From Pseudomonadota bacterium (lineage in GTDB: Bacteria > Myxococcota_A > Bradymonadia > UBA4248): a stretch of DNA of 12,522 nucleotides. The DNA lies in contig WQTY01000021.1 in NCBI GenBank assembly GCA_009786045.1, positions 1-12,522 on the forward strand. Direction: 5' to 3'. Below, one piece after another: positions 1 through 6,172 of the stretch. How positions within the stretch are numbered: position 1 is the stretch's first letter; every line of letters starts with the position of its first letter. Made by a program: the position numbers and the translations under genes. Under the pieces are notes generated by a model. It saw only the letters and a list, made by a program, of their open reading frames with translations, did no database searches and was not told the DNA's origin.

Positions 1-205
1 GCCCCCTGCGCCGCTATCGCACTCGCCTTATCACTGACGGCAGGGTCGCGGCGTCGAAATGGTGCAGATTCCAGGAAGCAATGCATCAAGCTGTAGCCTC
101 CCTCCGCGTCTGCCCTTCTGGGTTTCAATCTTTGCCCTGTGATCTGCTTTGATCTTGATACCCTGTACGGGCGTAGCGTGCTACGCCCTGCTGATGGCAT
201 GCCAT
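1..205. other. Intergenic stretch, no recognised gene
   Basis: No convincing gene is visible. One + frame (about 3-152) is open from the window edge to a TGA and could be the last 49 codons of a gene cut by the window, but other frames here are open too and the peptide is not recognisable. A hairpin with stem GGGCGTAGC/GCTACGCCC and a 2-nt loop lies at 169-188. A 12-nt palindrome (194-205) running into a T-run (to 211) follows. Together these could terminate transcription entering from the left. GC content falls sharply after about 205, where the duplicated leader block begins. Confidence 0.45.
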
Positions 206-223
206 TTTTTTAAGGTGTAGGTA

Positions 224-252
224 TTGAAGTTCACTTTTATGCTGGCTATGGT
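224..252 (+). promoter_or_regulatory. Candidate σ70-type promoter of OMP paralog 1
   Basis: A -35-like TTGAAG (224-229) is followed by a 17-bp spacer and a -10-like TATGGT (247-252). The whole element is unchanged in the copy at 2310-2338, including spacer length. Transcription would start near 259 and give a leader of about 150 nt. The boxes are poor matches to consensus, so the main support is conservation between the two copies. Confidence 0.4.
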
Positions 253-292
253 CGAAACAATGCCGCTGGAGCAAAGCTTGTATTTTGCGCAA

Positions 293-321
293 GCATACGC
301 AAATAAATCATTTGTGTATGC
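293..321 (+). promoter_or_regulatory. Leader hairpin of OMP paralog 1
   Basis: A 12-bp stem (293-304 with 310-321, GCATACGCAAAT against ATTTGTGTATGC, one G·U pair) closes a 5-nt loop. The equivalent hairpin at 2379-2407 has an A-to-C change in the 5' arm matched by a T-to-G change in the 3' arm, so pairing is kept. No T-run follows, so it is not a classical terminator. By analogy with the ompA leader of E. coli it could stabilise the mRNA, but that is inference. Confidence 0.6.
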
Positions 322-407
322 AGCAAAAGACCTGTGTCAGTAGTGAAGTCAAAATAAAAATCAATTCCCAAAAACAGCGTGATGTGCCTGGCAAAAGGAG
401 CTGAATA

Positions 408-1043
408 ATGAATAAGCGATATACTTCTCATGCATTATTTATTCATCTGGCCATCGGATTGGCGTTGTGTCTGGCACTTCTCGTGCCGTCTGCTGTCCAT
501 GCGGAAGAGCAGGCTGTCGCGGAAGCGGAGGATAGTTGGTACCTCGATTATGGGACAGGGATGGGGTATTTGGGCTACAAGGGCGGGTGGACGGAAGGAA
601 AGTGGGGCTATGGCCTTTTTGCGGCTTACACGCTCGGGGTGCGTGTGGACTGGTGGGGCCTTTATCTCGGTTTTCGCTTAGGCGATGCATCGCTTGAACG
701 TTTAGAACTGCGTGAAGATTTGAGCAGCGAGAATATGCTGGGTCCATTGGCACTTGGATTTTCGATTGGTCCAAGGTTTTTCTGGGATTATGGTCAGCTG
801 AAACTTTGGGGCCAGGTATCATTTGCGCTGGGTAATTACGGATACGACACCATTGGTTCTGAGCTTTCTGTGGGTTTCACTTACTATTTCAGGCAGCTTG
901 CCAGGATCTTTGGCTTTTATCTTGGCCTGGAGCTCACTTATTATGTTGGTGCATCCAAATATTGGAGTCATCAAAAAGCTAAGATGGTGTGGGGGGCAAC
1001 CTCTCACATCATGGTTAATCCAAAGCTTGGGATATATTTTTAG
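408..1043 (+). CDS. Secreted β-barrel-like outer-membrane protein, tandem paralog 1
   Basis: A 211-aa protein with a typical signal peptide: basic MNKRY start, hydrophobic core at residues 11-27, and likely cleavage after the AVHA motif (A32). The mature part is rich in Tyr, Trp and Gly with alternating polar and apolar residues. It has the family motifs GGWTEGKWG (59-67), RVDWWG (79-84), SIGPRFFWDYGQ (119-130) and KAKMVWGAT (190-198). It ends in Phe (GIYF), as Bam-assembled outer-membrane proteins do. AGGAG lies 7 nt before the ATG, and this spacing guides the start choice in the two paralogs. It is the first of three tandem copies (next at 1289 and 2492), each with its own leader. I do not recognise the family by name; an 8-10-strand barrel or a lipid/porin-like role are possibilities only. 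Confidence 0.88.
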   Translation: MNKRYTSHALFIHLAIGLALCLALLVPSAVHAEEQAVAEAEDSWYLDYGTGMGYLGYKGGWTEGKWGYGLFAAYTLGVRVDWWGLYLGFRLGDASLERLELREDLSSENMLGPLALGFSIGPRFFWDYGQLKLWGQVSFALGNYGYDTIGSELSVGFTYYFRQLARIFGFYLGLELTYYVGASKYWSHQKAKMVWGATSHIMVNPKLGIYF

Positions 1044-1288
1044 GTGAGCATGGGCTGGCAGTGAGAAGACAAGCCGCAGTTGTGCAGCATGCTGCCAGCG
1101 TGTCGGCATGTGGGCGGCATGTCGCAATCTGTTGCCTGGCATGATAAATGCATAAACTTCTGTAAAGGGATCCATCTGGGTGAGGCTGGATTAATCCCTT
1201 GTGGCAGACGTGCTGTGTTCACAGCGAAGTCAAAATAAAAATCAATATTTCAAAGCAGCGTGATGTGCCTGGCAAAAGGAGCTGAATG
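1044..1288 (+). other. Spacer between paralogs 1 and 2, with partial leader copy
   Basis: No gene. The first ~45 bases match the region just after paralog 2 (shared GTGAGAA...CCGCAGT.GTGCAG at about 1060-1086 and 2165-2189), so 3' flanks were duplicated too. A hairpin with arms AAGGGAT (1165-1171) and ATCCCTT (1194-1200) sits where genes 1 and 3 have their leader hairpin, but is unrelated in sequence. From about 1221 the sequence rejoins the shared leader tail up to the Shine-Dalgarno region. The promoter segment seen at 224-252 is missing here, so this gene may depend on read-through or on a different promoter. Confidence 0.6.
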
Positions 1289-2158
1289 ATGCGTAAGCGG
1301 TATTCTTCCCATTTATTCTTTATCCGCCTGGCCATCGGATTGGCATTGTGTCTGGCGTTTTTTGTACCGGCTAATCTTCATGCGCAAGACGCCGATTGGC
1401 CAGACGCCGATTGGTCAGACGCCGATTGGCCAGATGTCGATTGGCCAGACGCCGATTGGTCAGACGTCGATTGGTCAGACGCAGACTGGTCAGACTCAGA
1501 CGCCGGCTGGTCAGACGCCGATTGGTCCTATACCACAGCAGATGAGCAGGACAATTCCCTGCCCCTTGATACTGGGGTCGATAATGCCAGTGCGCAAGAT
1601 GACGATTCTGCGGCAGCGGCAGCGGAGCAAGGCAGAACCTGGAAGTTCGACAATGTGGTCAATGCGGGCTATTTGTGGGCTAATGGAGGGTGGACCGAAG
1701 GAGAATGGAGCAGAGGCTATCTCGTAAGCTATACGCTGGGGATTCGGGTGGACTGGTGGGGCATTTACGCCAATCTCCGGTTTGGCTCGGTAGATCTTCA
1801 ACGTAAGGATCTACGAACGGATTTGGATTCAGATTGGGATAAGCCTGTGACAATGGGGGGCTCAATTGGCCCAAGGTTTTTTCTTGACTATGTCGGCTTA
1901 AATCTTTACGGCCAGGCTTCATTTGCGATGGCTCACTATGGATACCTTACCCTCGGGCCAGAATTTTCCGTGGGCTTGTCAGTAAGATTCAAGAGCTTGT
2001 TAGGCGATAATCTCGGAATCTTGTCAAATCTTCTTCTCGGTTTGGATTTCACCTATTACATCGGCGTATCCAAATATTGGGATCATCAGAAAGCCATGAT
2101 GGTGTGGGGCGCTACCCACCACTTCATGCCACAGGTTAAACTTGGGTGGGGGTTTTAG
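1289..2158 (+). CDS. Secreted β-barrel-like protein with Asp-Trp repeat region, tandem paralog 2
   Basis: A 289-aa paralog of the neighbouring genes. The signal peptide ends at NLHA (A32). It is followed directly by an acidic extension absent from the other copies: nine D-A-D-W-S/P-type pentapeptides (residues 34-80), then an Asp/Ser/Ala-rich stretch with a five-Ala run (to about 115). The barrel part then resumes with GGWTEGEW, RVDWWGIY, SIGPRFFLDY and KAMMVWGATHHFMP and ends in Phe (GWGF). Two ATGs stand in tandem (1286 and 1289). I chose the second because AGGAG is then 7 nt away, as in paralog 1; using 1286 adds one Met. The Asp-Trp repeats are not WD40 repeats. They would give a very acidic, aromatic N-terminal tail on one side of the outer membrane; function unknown. 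Confidence 0.88.
   Translation: MRKRYSSHLFFIRLAIGLALCLAFFVPANLHAQDADWPDADWSDADWPDVDWPDADWSDVDWSDADWSDSDAGWSDADWSYTTADEQDNSLPLDTGVDNASAQDDDSAAAAAEQGRTWKFDNVVNAGYLWANGGWTEGEWSRGYLVSYTLGIRVDWWGIYANLRFGSVDLQRKDLRTDLDSDWDKPVTMGGSIGPRFFLDYVGLNLYGQASFAMAHYGYLTLGPEFSVGLSVRFKSLLGDNLGILSNLLLGLDFTYYIGVSKYWDHQKAMMVWGATHHFMPQVKLGWGF
1388..1528 (+). repeat. In-frame 15-bp tandem repeat (DADWS/P units)
   Basis: Seven contiguous 15-nt units based on GACGCCGATTGG(C/T)CA run from 1388 to 1492. A 6-nt interruption (Asp-Ser) and two more units (1499-1528, one with Asp to Gly) follow. Because the unit is a multiple of three, gain or loss of units would change protein length without shifting the frame. Most differences between units are single-base (GCC/GTC, CCA/TCA), which suggests recent expansion. 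Confidence 0.9.
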
Positions 2159-2291
2159 GGAGGCGTGAGAACAAACCGCAGTGGTGCAGTATCTTCAGTC
2201 TGTAATAACACTACGATGAAGTGATTGAGGCGAAGAAGCGTTCGTAGCCGACATCTTTGGTTTTATTCCAGACCATCCAGCAGATTTTGCA
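2159..2291. other. Spacer between paralogs 2 and 3
   Basis: No supported gene. The first ~30 bases resemble the 3' flank of paralog 1. The rest (about 2215-2290) has no counterpart near the other paralogs. It has an open - strand frame (2211-2423) and an open + strand frame that both run into the duplicated leader, but neither has a convincing start, so neither is annotated. Confidence 0.4.
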
Positions 2292-2309
2292 CTTTTTAAG
2301 GTATTGGTA

Positions 2310-2338
2310 TTGAAGTTCACTTTTATGCTGGCTATGGT
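2310..2338 (+). promoter_or_regulatory. Candidate σ70-type promoter of OMP paralog 3
   Basis: TTGAAG (2310-2315), a 17-bp spacer and TATGGT (2333-2338), identical to the element in front of paralog 1. Conservation between copies is the main evidence; consensus match is moderate. Confidence 0.4.
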
Positions 2339-2378
2339 CAGAACAGTGCCTCTGGAGCAAAGTTTGTATTTTGCGCAA

Positions 2379-2407
2379 GCATCCGCAAGTAAAACATTTG
2401 CGGATGC
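2379..2407 (+). promoter_or_regulatory. Leader hairpin of OMP paralog 3
   Basis: The stem GCATCCGCAAGT (2379-2390) pairs with ATTTGCGGATGC (2396-2407) around a 5-nt loop, with one G·U pair. Compared with 293-321, an A-U pair is replaced by C-G and a G·U pair by G-C, while the AAGT/AAAT difference creates the single wobble. This pattern favours a conserved RNA structure over chance. Confidence 0.6.
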
Positions 2408-2491
2408 TGAAAGAGTGCTGTGTTCAGAATAGAATAAAAATAAAAATCAATTTCAAAACAATGCCATGAACTTGGCAAAAGGAGCTGAATG

Positions 2492-3154
2492 ATGAATAAG
2501 CGATATACTTTTCATGCATTTTTTATCCACCTGGTCATGGGATTGGCATTGTGTCTGGCACTTTTTGTGCCCATTCATGCCCATGCACAGGAGGCCGATC
2601 CGCCCTGTGCTTTCGCTGCAGCGGCGCCTGGGCAGTGCGATTCCTGGTATCTCGATATTGGGGCCAGGATGGGGTATTTGGGTTTTAAGGGTGGATGGAC
2701 GGAAGGAAGGTGGGGCGATGGCTTTCTCATGGGCTATACGCTTGGGGTTCGGTTAGACTGGTGGGGCATTTATGCCAATCTTCAGATTGGCATTGCATCC
2801 CCTCAACGTGAAGATTTGCGGGCAGATGCCGTCTTTGGTGAAGGGGATCCATTCCCATTTGCAGCAGGATTCTCAATTGGTCCAAGGTTTTTTCTTGACT
2901 ATGGCCAGATGAAGCTTTGGGGTCAGGCATCATTTGCGGTAGGTCAGTATGGTTACTTTACTTTAGGCCCTGAGTTTACCGCCGGTTTTACGTACTATTT
3001 CAGACAATTCAGAGTTGGTTTTGGTTTTTTTATCGGCCTGGATTTCACCTATTACATCGGTGCATCCAAATATTGGGATCATCAGAAAGCTAAGATGGTA
3101 TGGGGTGCTACCCATCATATCATGCCTCAATTTCAGCTTGGGTTGCATTTTTAG
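2492..3154 (+). CDS. Secreted β-barrel-like outer-membrane protein, tandem paralog 3
   Basis: A 220-aa paralog closest in plan to paralog 1. The signal peptide (MNKRYTFHAFF start) ends at an AHA motif before QEAD. A short extension contains two Cys (PPC...GQC) that could form a disulfide. The barrel motifs follow: GGWTEGRWG, RLDWWGIY, SIGPRFFLDYGQMKLWGQ, then TYYIGASKYWDHQKAKMVW near the end. The last residue is Phe (GLHF), fitting Bam-dependent outer-membrane insertion. Tandem ATGs occur at 2489 and 2492; the second is preferred from AGGAG spacing and alignment with paralog 1. It has its own copy of the promoter and leader. The role is unknown; surface protein, channel or structural barrel are all possible. 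Confidence 0.88.
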   Translation: MNKRYTFHAFFIHLVMGLALCLALFVPIHAHAQEADPPCAFAAAAPGQCDSWYLDIGARMGYLGFKGGWTEGRWGDGFLMGYTLGVRLDWWGIYANLQIGIASPQREDLRADAVFGEGDPFPFAAGFSIGPRFFLDYGQMKLWGQASFAVGQYGYFTLGPEFTAGFTYYFRQFRVGFGFFIGLDFTYYIGASKYWDHQKAKMVWGATHHIMPQFQLGLHF

Positions 3155-3184
3155 CGATGCGTGTGGCATGCATGCCATTAACGG

Positions 3185-3210
3185 GGGATACGCGCTTTGG
3201 CGCGTATCCC
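3185..3210. terminator. Hairpin between convergent genes, possible bidirectional terminator
   Basis: A perfect 11-bp inverted repeat, GGGATACGCGC and GCGCGTATCCC, with a TTTG loop. It sits in the 86-bp gap between the convergent stops of paralog 3 (3154) and the GH13 gene (3241). No U-tract follows on either strand, so it may act as a weak or Rho-assisted terminator or as an mRNA 3'-end protector. Confidence 0.5.
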
Positions 3211-3240
3211 GCATTTGCGTCAGAAATCATGTCGCAGATT

Positions 3241-5766
3241 TCAGCGTTTTTTCCTGGCAATGACGATTGAACGCGGCTTAAGCTGGTAATGACCCGTGAC
3301 CATGCGTGACCCATCAAGCGTCACATTATAGGATTGCCTTTTATCCGTTTTGGTTGTCAGGAAATCCGTGTGATCAAAGTAAAATTGTGTATCGAGCAAT
3401 ACCTCCCACTCGCCCGTCTCCGGGAAATGGAAAACCGGCTCCAAGCTTGCCTCCATATTGATCATCACCGCCAGGGAATACGGCGTCGTAGCTGTCGCGG
3501 GATAATACATGGTCAGCATTTTGCCTTGCCAGTCATAGCCCTGCATCGCGTACCCCGATGGTGATCGCCAATCAACGCTTCCATACCCCTTTGGCGCCAG
3601 GAACTCAGAAAACTCCTTGCGAATCCTGATGAGCTTTCGCACAAAATCGTGCATCCGAACGTTGGCATCATTCGAGCGCCACTCTCCCCAGCGGAACCAG
3701 TTGTACTCGTTGTTGGCGTCATTGGCGAAGGCGTTGTTGTTGCCATACTGAGTGCGCATATACTCATCACCGCCAAGAATCATCGGTGTACCGTGGCTGA
3801 CCATCAGGATCGTGAAAAAGTTGCGAATCATCTGGCGCTTGACAGCTTCGGCCCTCGGATCGTGGCACACGCCGGTGCTGAGGTTATAGCCTGACTCCCC
3901 GCACCAGGCCCGAGATCGATTATGACTATTGCCGTGATCCATTCCACAAAAGGCGTTGCCGGGATCGAAGCAGCAAAGCGGGTTTAGAGGGCCGCATCCG
4001 TTGCGCTTTTCGCTGTAGGTCACCAGGTCGTAGAGGGTGAAACCGTCGTGTGTGGTAATATTATTGATCGAGTGATAAGGGCGCCTGTCGTGATTGGAGA
4101 AAATCGCACTTGAACCCGTCAGGACATTTCCCATATCGATCGTACGGTTCCAGTCAGGCGGCAGCATGCTCCCGTTGGCGAGCGTGTAATTATCCTCATT
4201 GACAAAGGATCGCATAGCATCCCGATAAGGTCCATTCTGCTCACTCCAGGCAAAATCTGCCTTGCCCTTCGTATTATTTGGGAAACCACCAATCACGTAA
4301 TACGTAAGAGCCCATGGTTCAGCAATGAGCCGCGTATTGTATTTCTGGAGCACCTCATCGTTAATGATGTCCTGTATGACGGTATTCTTAACGTTAGAGA
4401 GCCAGTTGGCCGAATCAGAGATCCAATTGTTCCAATCCCCCACACCTGTAGTTCCCAAAATCGGAGCCAGGTCGAATCGGAAACCATCAACGTGCATCTC
4501 CTCAACCCAGTAGCGCAGGTTGTCGATAATCAGCCGCTTAAAAGGCATGGCGGTGGTACGCATCGTGTTGCCAACCCCCGTTTGATCCAGATAATCGCAT
4601 CGGTCATCGCGCAACATGTAATAAGACTGATTGTCTAGGCCCCGGAAGGAGTAGAGTGTTGCCGTTGATTTATCGCGTGAGTCCCACGCTCCCCAGAGCC
4701 CGCCTTCGCCAGAATGGTTAAAGACGATGTCGAGGATGACTTCGATGCCCGCCTGATGCAGTTTGTCGACCATCTCTTTGAATTCATCGGCGATGGCGTT
4801 GGCCTGGGCTCCTTTGCCGGCACTGTAGCGCTGAGCGGGGGCGAAATAATTGACCGTATTGTACCCCCAATAGTAACTACCATCATGTTCCATGACCGGC
4901 ATAAGTTGAATCGCTGTGACACCGAGATCTTTAAGATACGCCGCTTTTTCTCCAATCGCACGGTAGGAGCCGGGGGCTGAGACATCAGGAGCTTGCGCAG
5001 TAAACCCGTAAGGATGCACTTCGTAAATGATGAGATCATTGACATTGTGCCCCTGGTGCGACTGGCTTTGTCTGGCTGTGCGCCACTGCGTCTCATGTTC
5101 GCTCCAGGCGTATTTGCTGTTAATGACGACAGACTTGGAAGCAGCTTTCCATGTGGAGACAGTGCGCTCCGAGCCTGAGGCAGGATTGCCGGCGTTCCAG
5201 TCGAAGTCGCGGTGGATGCGCCTGGCATAGGGGTCAATGAGCAATTTGTTGGGATTAAAGCGATTGCCCTGCGCATCGCAGTCGGACATGAAGCCAATGC
5301 CCGAACCAGGTGTGAAATTTTCATGATAGGGCCAGTTTGGCCCCCAGGCAACATAGCCGTAGTGTGTGCCAAATCCCGCGCCGCCGATGAAAACTGTCCA
5401 GATGTCAGAGCCAGGCTGCTTTATCATGGGAAAGCGCTGCTCAGGCAAATCCGTATCGGGATTGTCGGGATGAAAAATGAGCACCTCAATGCGCGTTGCG
5501 TGTTTGGAGTACACGGCAAAGGTTATGCCATTGTCGCTGACGGTGGTGCCAAGGATACCATAAAGTGCATCGCCGGTGAGATGCTGCAGGGAAGGGGCGA
5601 GCGAGCCAAGATTTTGCATTTGGCTGGGATCGCCGGGATCTGGCTTTTCGGGATCTGGCTTTTCTGTGTTTGTGTTGTTGCTGTTAGCATCCGTTTCACA
5701 TCCGAATGTGAATAACCCAAGGCAGATATACAATGCCAGCAAAATACAATATCGAAGACGACACAT
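3241..5766 (-). CDS. Lipoprotein GH13 isoamylase/GlgX-type glycogen debranching enzyme
   Basis: Predicted to hydrolyse α-1,6 branch points of glycogen- or starch-like glucans. The start at 5766 is chosen because AGAGG lies 5 nt upstream and the protein then begins with a lipoprotein signal peptide (841 aa; lipobox FTFGC, Cys23). A longer frame from 5967 would bury that signal. Residues 24-50 are an Asn/Pro/Asp-rich tether with an EKPDP repeat. A CBM48-like domain spans about 68-180. The GH13 barrel follows: DIVFNH (346-351), GFRFD with nucleophile D432, AEPW with acid/base E483, and TTHD with stabiliser D574. The THDGFTLYDLV...EKRN segment is typical of GlgX/TreX/isoamylase enzymes. A loop at 591-634 has six Cys, fitting an extracytoplasmic fold. 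A β-sandwich C-terminus ends near 841. GlgX itself is cytoplasmic, so the envelope location is the odd point. Substrate preference cannot be read from sequence. Confidence 0.92.
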   Translation of the reverse strand: MCRLRYCILLALYICLGLFTFGCETDANSNNTNTEKPDPEKPDPGDPSQMQNLGSLAPSLQHLTGDALYGILGTTVSDNGITFAVYSKHATRIEVLIFHPDNPDTDLPEQRFPMIKQPGSDIWTVFIGGAGFGTHYGYVAWGPNWPYHENFTPGSGIGFMSDCDAQGNRFNPNKLLIDPYARRIHRDFDWNAGNPASGSERTVSTWKAASKSVVINSKYAWSEHETQWRTARQSQSHQGHNVNDLIIYEVHPYGFTAQAPDVSAPGSYRAIGEKAAYLKDLGVTAIQLMPVMEHDGSYYWGYNTVNYFAPAQRYSAGKGAQANAIADEFKEMVDKLHQAGIEVILDIVFNHSGEGGLWGAWDSRDKSTATLYSFRGLDNQSYYMLRDDRCDYLDQTGVGNTMRTTAMPFKRLIIDNLRYWVEEMHVDGFRFDLAPILGTTGVGDWNNWISDSANWLSNVKNTVIQDIINDEVLQKYNTRLIAEPWALTYYVIGGFPNNTKGKADFAWSEQNGPYRDAMRSFVNEDNYTLANGSMLPPDWNRTIDMGNVLTGSSAIFSNHDRRPYHSINNITTHDGFTLYDLVTYSEKRNGCGPLNPLCCFDPGNAFCGMDHGNSHNRSRAWCGESGYNLSTGVCHDPRAEAVKRQMIRNFFTILMVSHGTPMILGGDEYMRTQYGNNNAFANDANNEYNWFRWGEWRSNDANVRMHDFVRKLIRIRKEFSEFLAPKGYGSVDWRSPSGYAMQGYDWQGKMLTMYYPATATTPYSLAVMINMEASLEPVFHFPETGEWEVLLDTQFYFDHTDFLTTKTDKRQSYNVTLDGSRMVTGHYQLKPRSIVIARKKR

Positions 5767-5930
5767 GGCAACCTCTGAACGATTGGACAATGAATACGGC
5801 AAACAGAACAATGAAGCGGCATTCCCAACAGGGTGAAAGCTGTGTTGCCGGGAATTGGGTGCATTGCTCCAGGCCAGATATTCTTGCACAATATGTGCCA
5901 GCAGCCAGTTGTCGATGATGAGGCAAATGC

Positions 5931-6048
5931 AGGTGCAGACCAGCGCGTCTGCACCTTGCTCGCCCATACAGTACGTGCGCGTATCTGGCCTTCAGGCCTG
6001 GATAGCGCACGTCGCAGCCCGTATCCGGCCCTGACGGCCGGATAGGGC
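5931..6048. repeat. Cluster of three hairpins in the divergent gap (REP-like)
   Basis: Hairpin a is a 10-bp stem, AGGTGCAGAC (5931-5940) with GTCTGCACCT (5947-5956). Hairpin b (5975-6010) pairs GTGCGC with GCGCAC, has a lone G before TATC, and a GGCC/GGCC tip. Hairpin c pairs GCCC (6017-6020) with GGGC (6045-6048) and TATCCGGCC (6022-6030) with GGCCGGATA (6036-6044), leaving G6021 bulged. Hairpins b and c share the bulged G before TATC with the pair at 8116-8187. They lie in the 406-bp gene-free gap 5767-6172 between two divergent genes. I see no strong promoter consensus in that gap, although it must hold both promoters. Confidence 0.7.
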
Positions 6049-6172
6049 GCGTTTTGTTTTAACAATAAAGTTCATTCAAAATTATTCGACGCAGCCGAAG
6101 TTTGTGTGTTACCTTTCCAAATCCGGGCGATTGCCCGCGTGGGTTTCTTTGACAACGTAGGGAGGTGACGAC

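Larger units (their letters stand above)
206..407 (+). repeat. Duplicated leader block, copy 1 (upstream of first OMP paralog)
   Basis: This block closely matches 2292-2491 in front of the third paralog, from a shared TTTTTAAGGT through the promoter-like segment, a hairpin, an A-rich tract and the Shine-Dalgarno region. Its 3' part (from about the AGTCAAAATAAAAATCAA stretch on) also matches 1221-1288 in front of the second paralog. The genes therefore seem to have been duplicated together with their control regions. Differences between the copies in the hairpin arms are largely compensated. Confidence 0.85.
2292..2491 (+). repeat. Duplicated leader block, copy 2 (upstream of OMP paralog 3)
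   Basis: Second copy of the block at 206-407. It keeps the promoter-like segment, the hairpin, the A-rich tract with AATAAAAATCAAT and the AAAAGGAGCTGAAT ribosome-binding region. A few bases have been inserted or lost between hairpin and A-rich tract. Confidence 0.85.

Noticed and set aside
3..152. Possible truncated gene end entering from the left edge
   Set aside because: Only 49 codons, several frames are open in this GC-rich stretch, and the peptide is not recognisable.
1388..1528. WD40 repeat domain suggested by the many Trp-Asp pairs
   Set aside because: WD40 units are about 40 residues with defined spacing; these are 5-residue low-complexity units.
5212..5715. 167-codon + strand frame antisense to the GH13 gene
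   Set aside because: Shadow of a convincing gene with catalytic motifs on the other strand; no family features.
5767..5967. N-terminal extension of the GH13 protein to an ATG at 5967
   Set aside because: It would place the lipoprotein signal peptide 67 residues inside the protein and overlap hairpin a. The start at 5766 has a good Shine-Dalgarno.
6124..6137. Short hairpin CGGGC/GCCCG upstream of the VWA gene as an attenuator
   Set aside because: Only 5 bp, not conserved with anything else in the window, and the following T-tract is interrupted.
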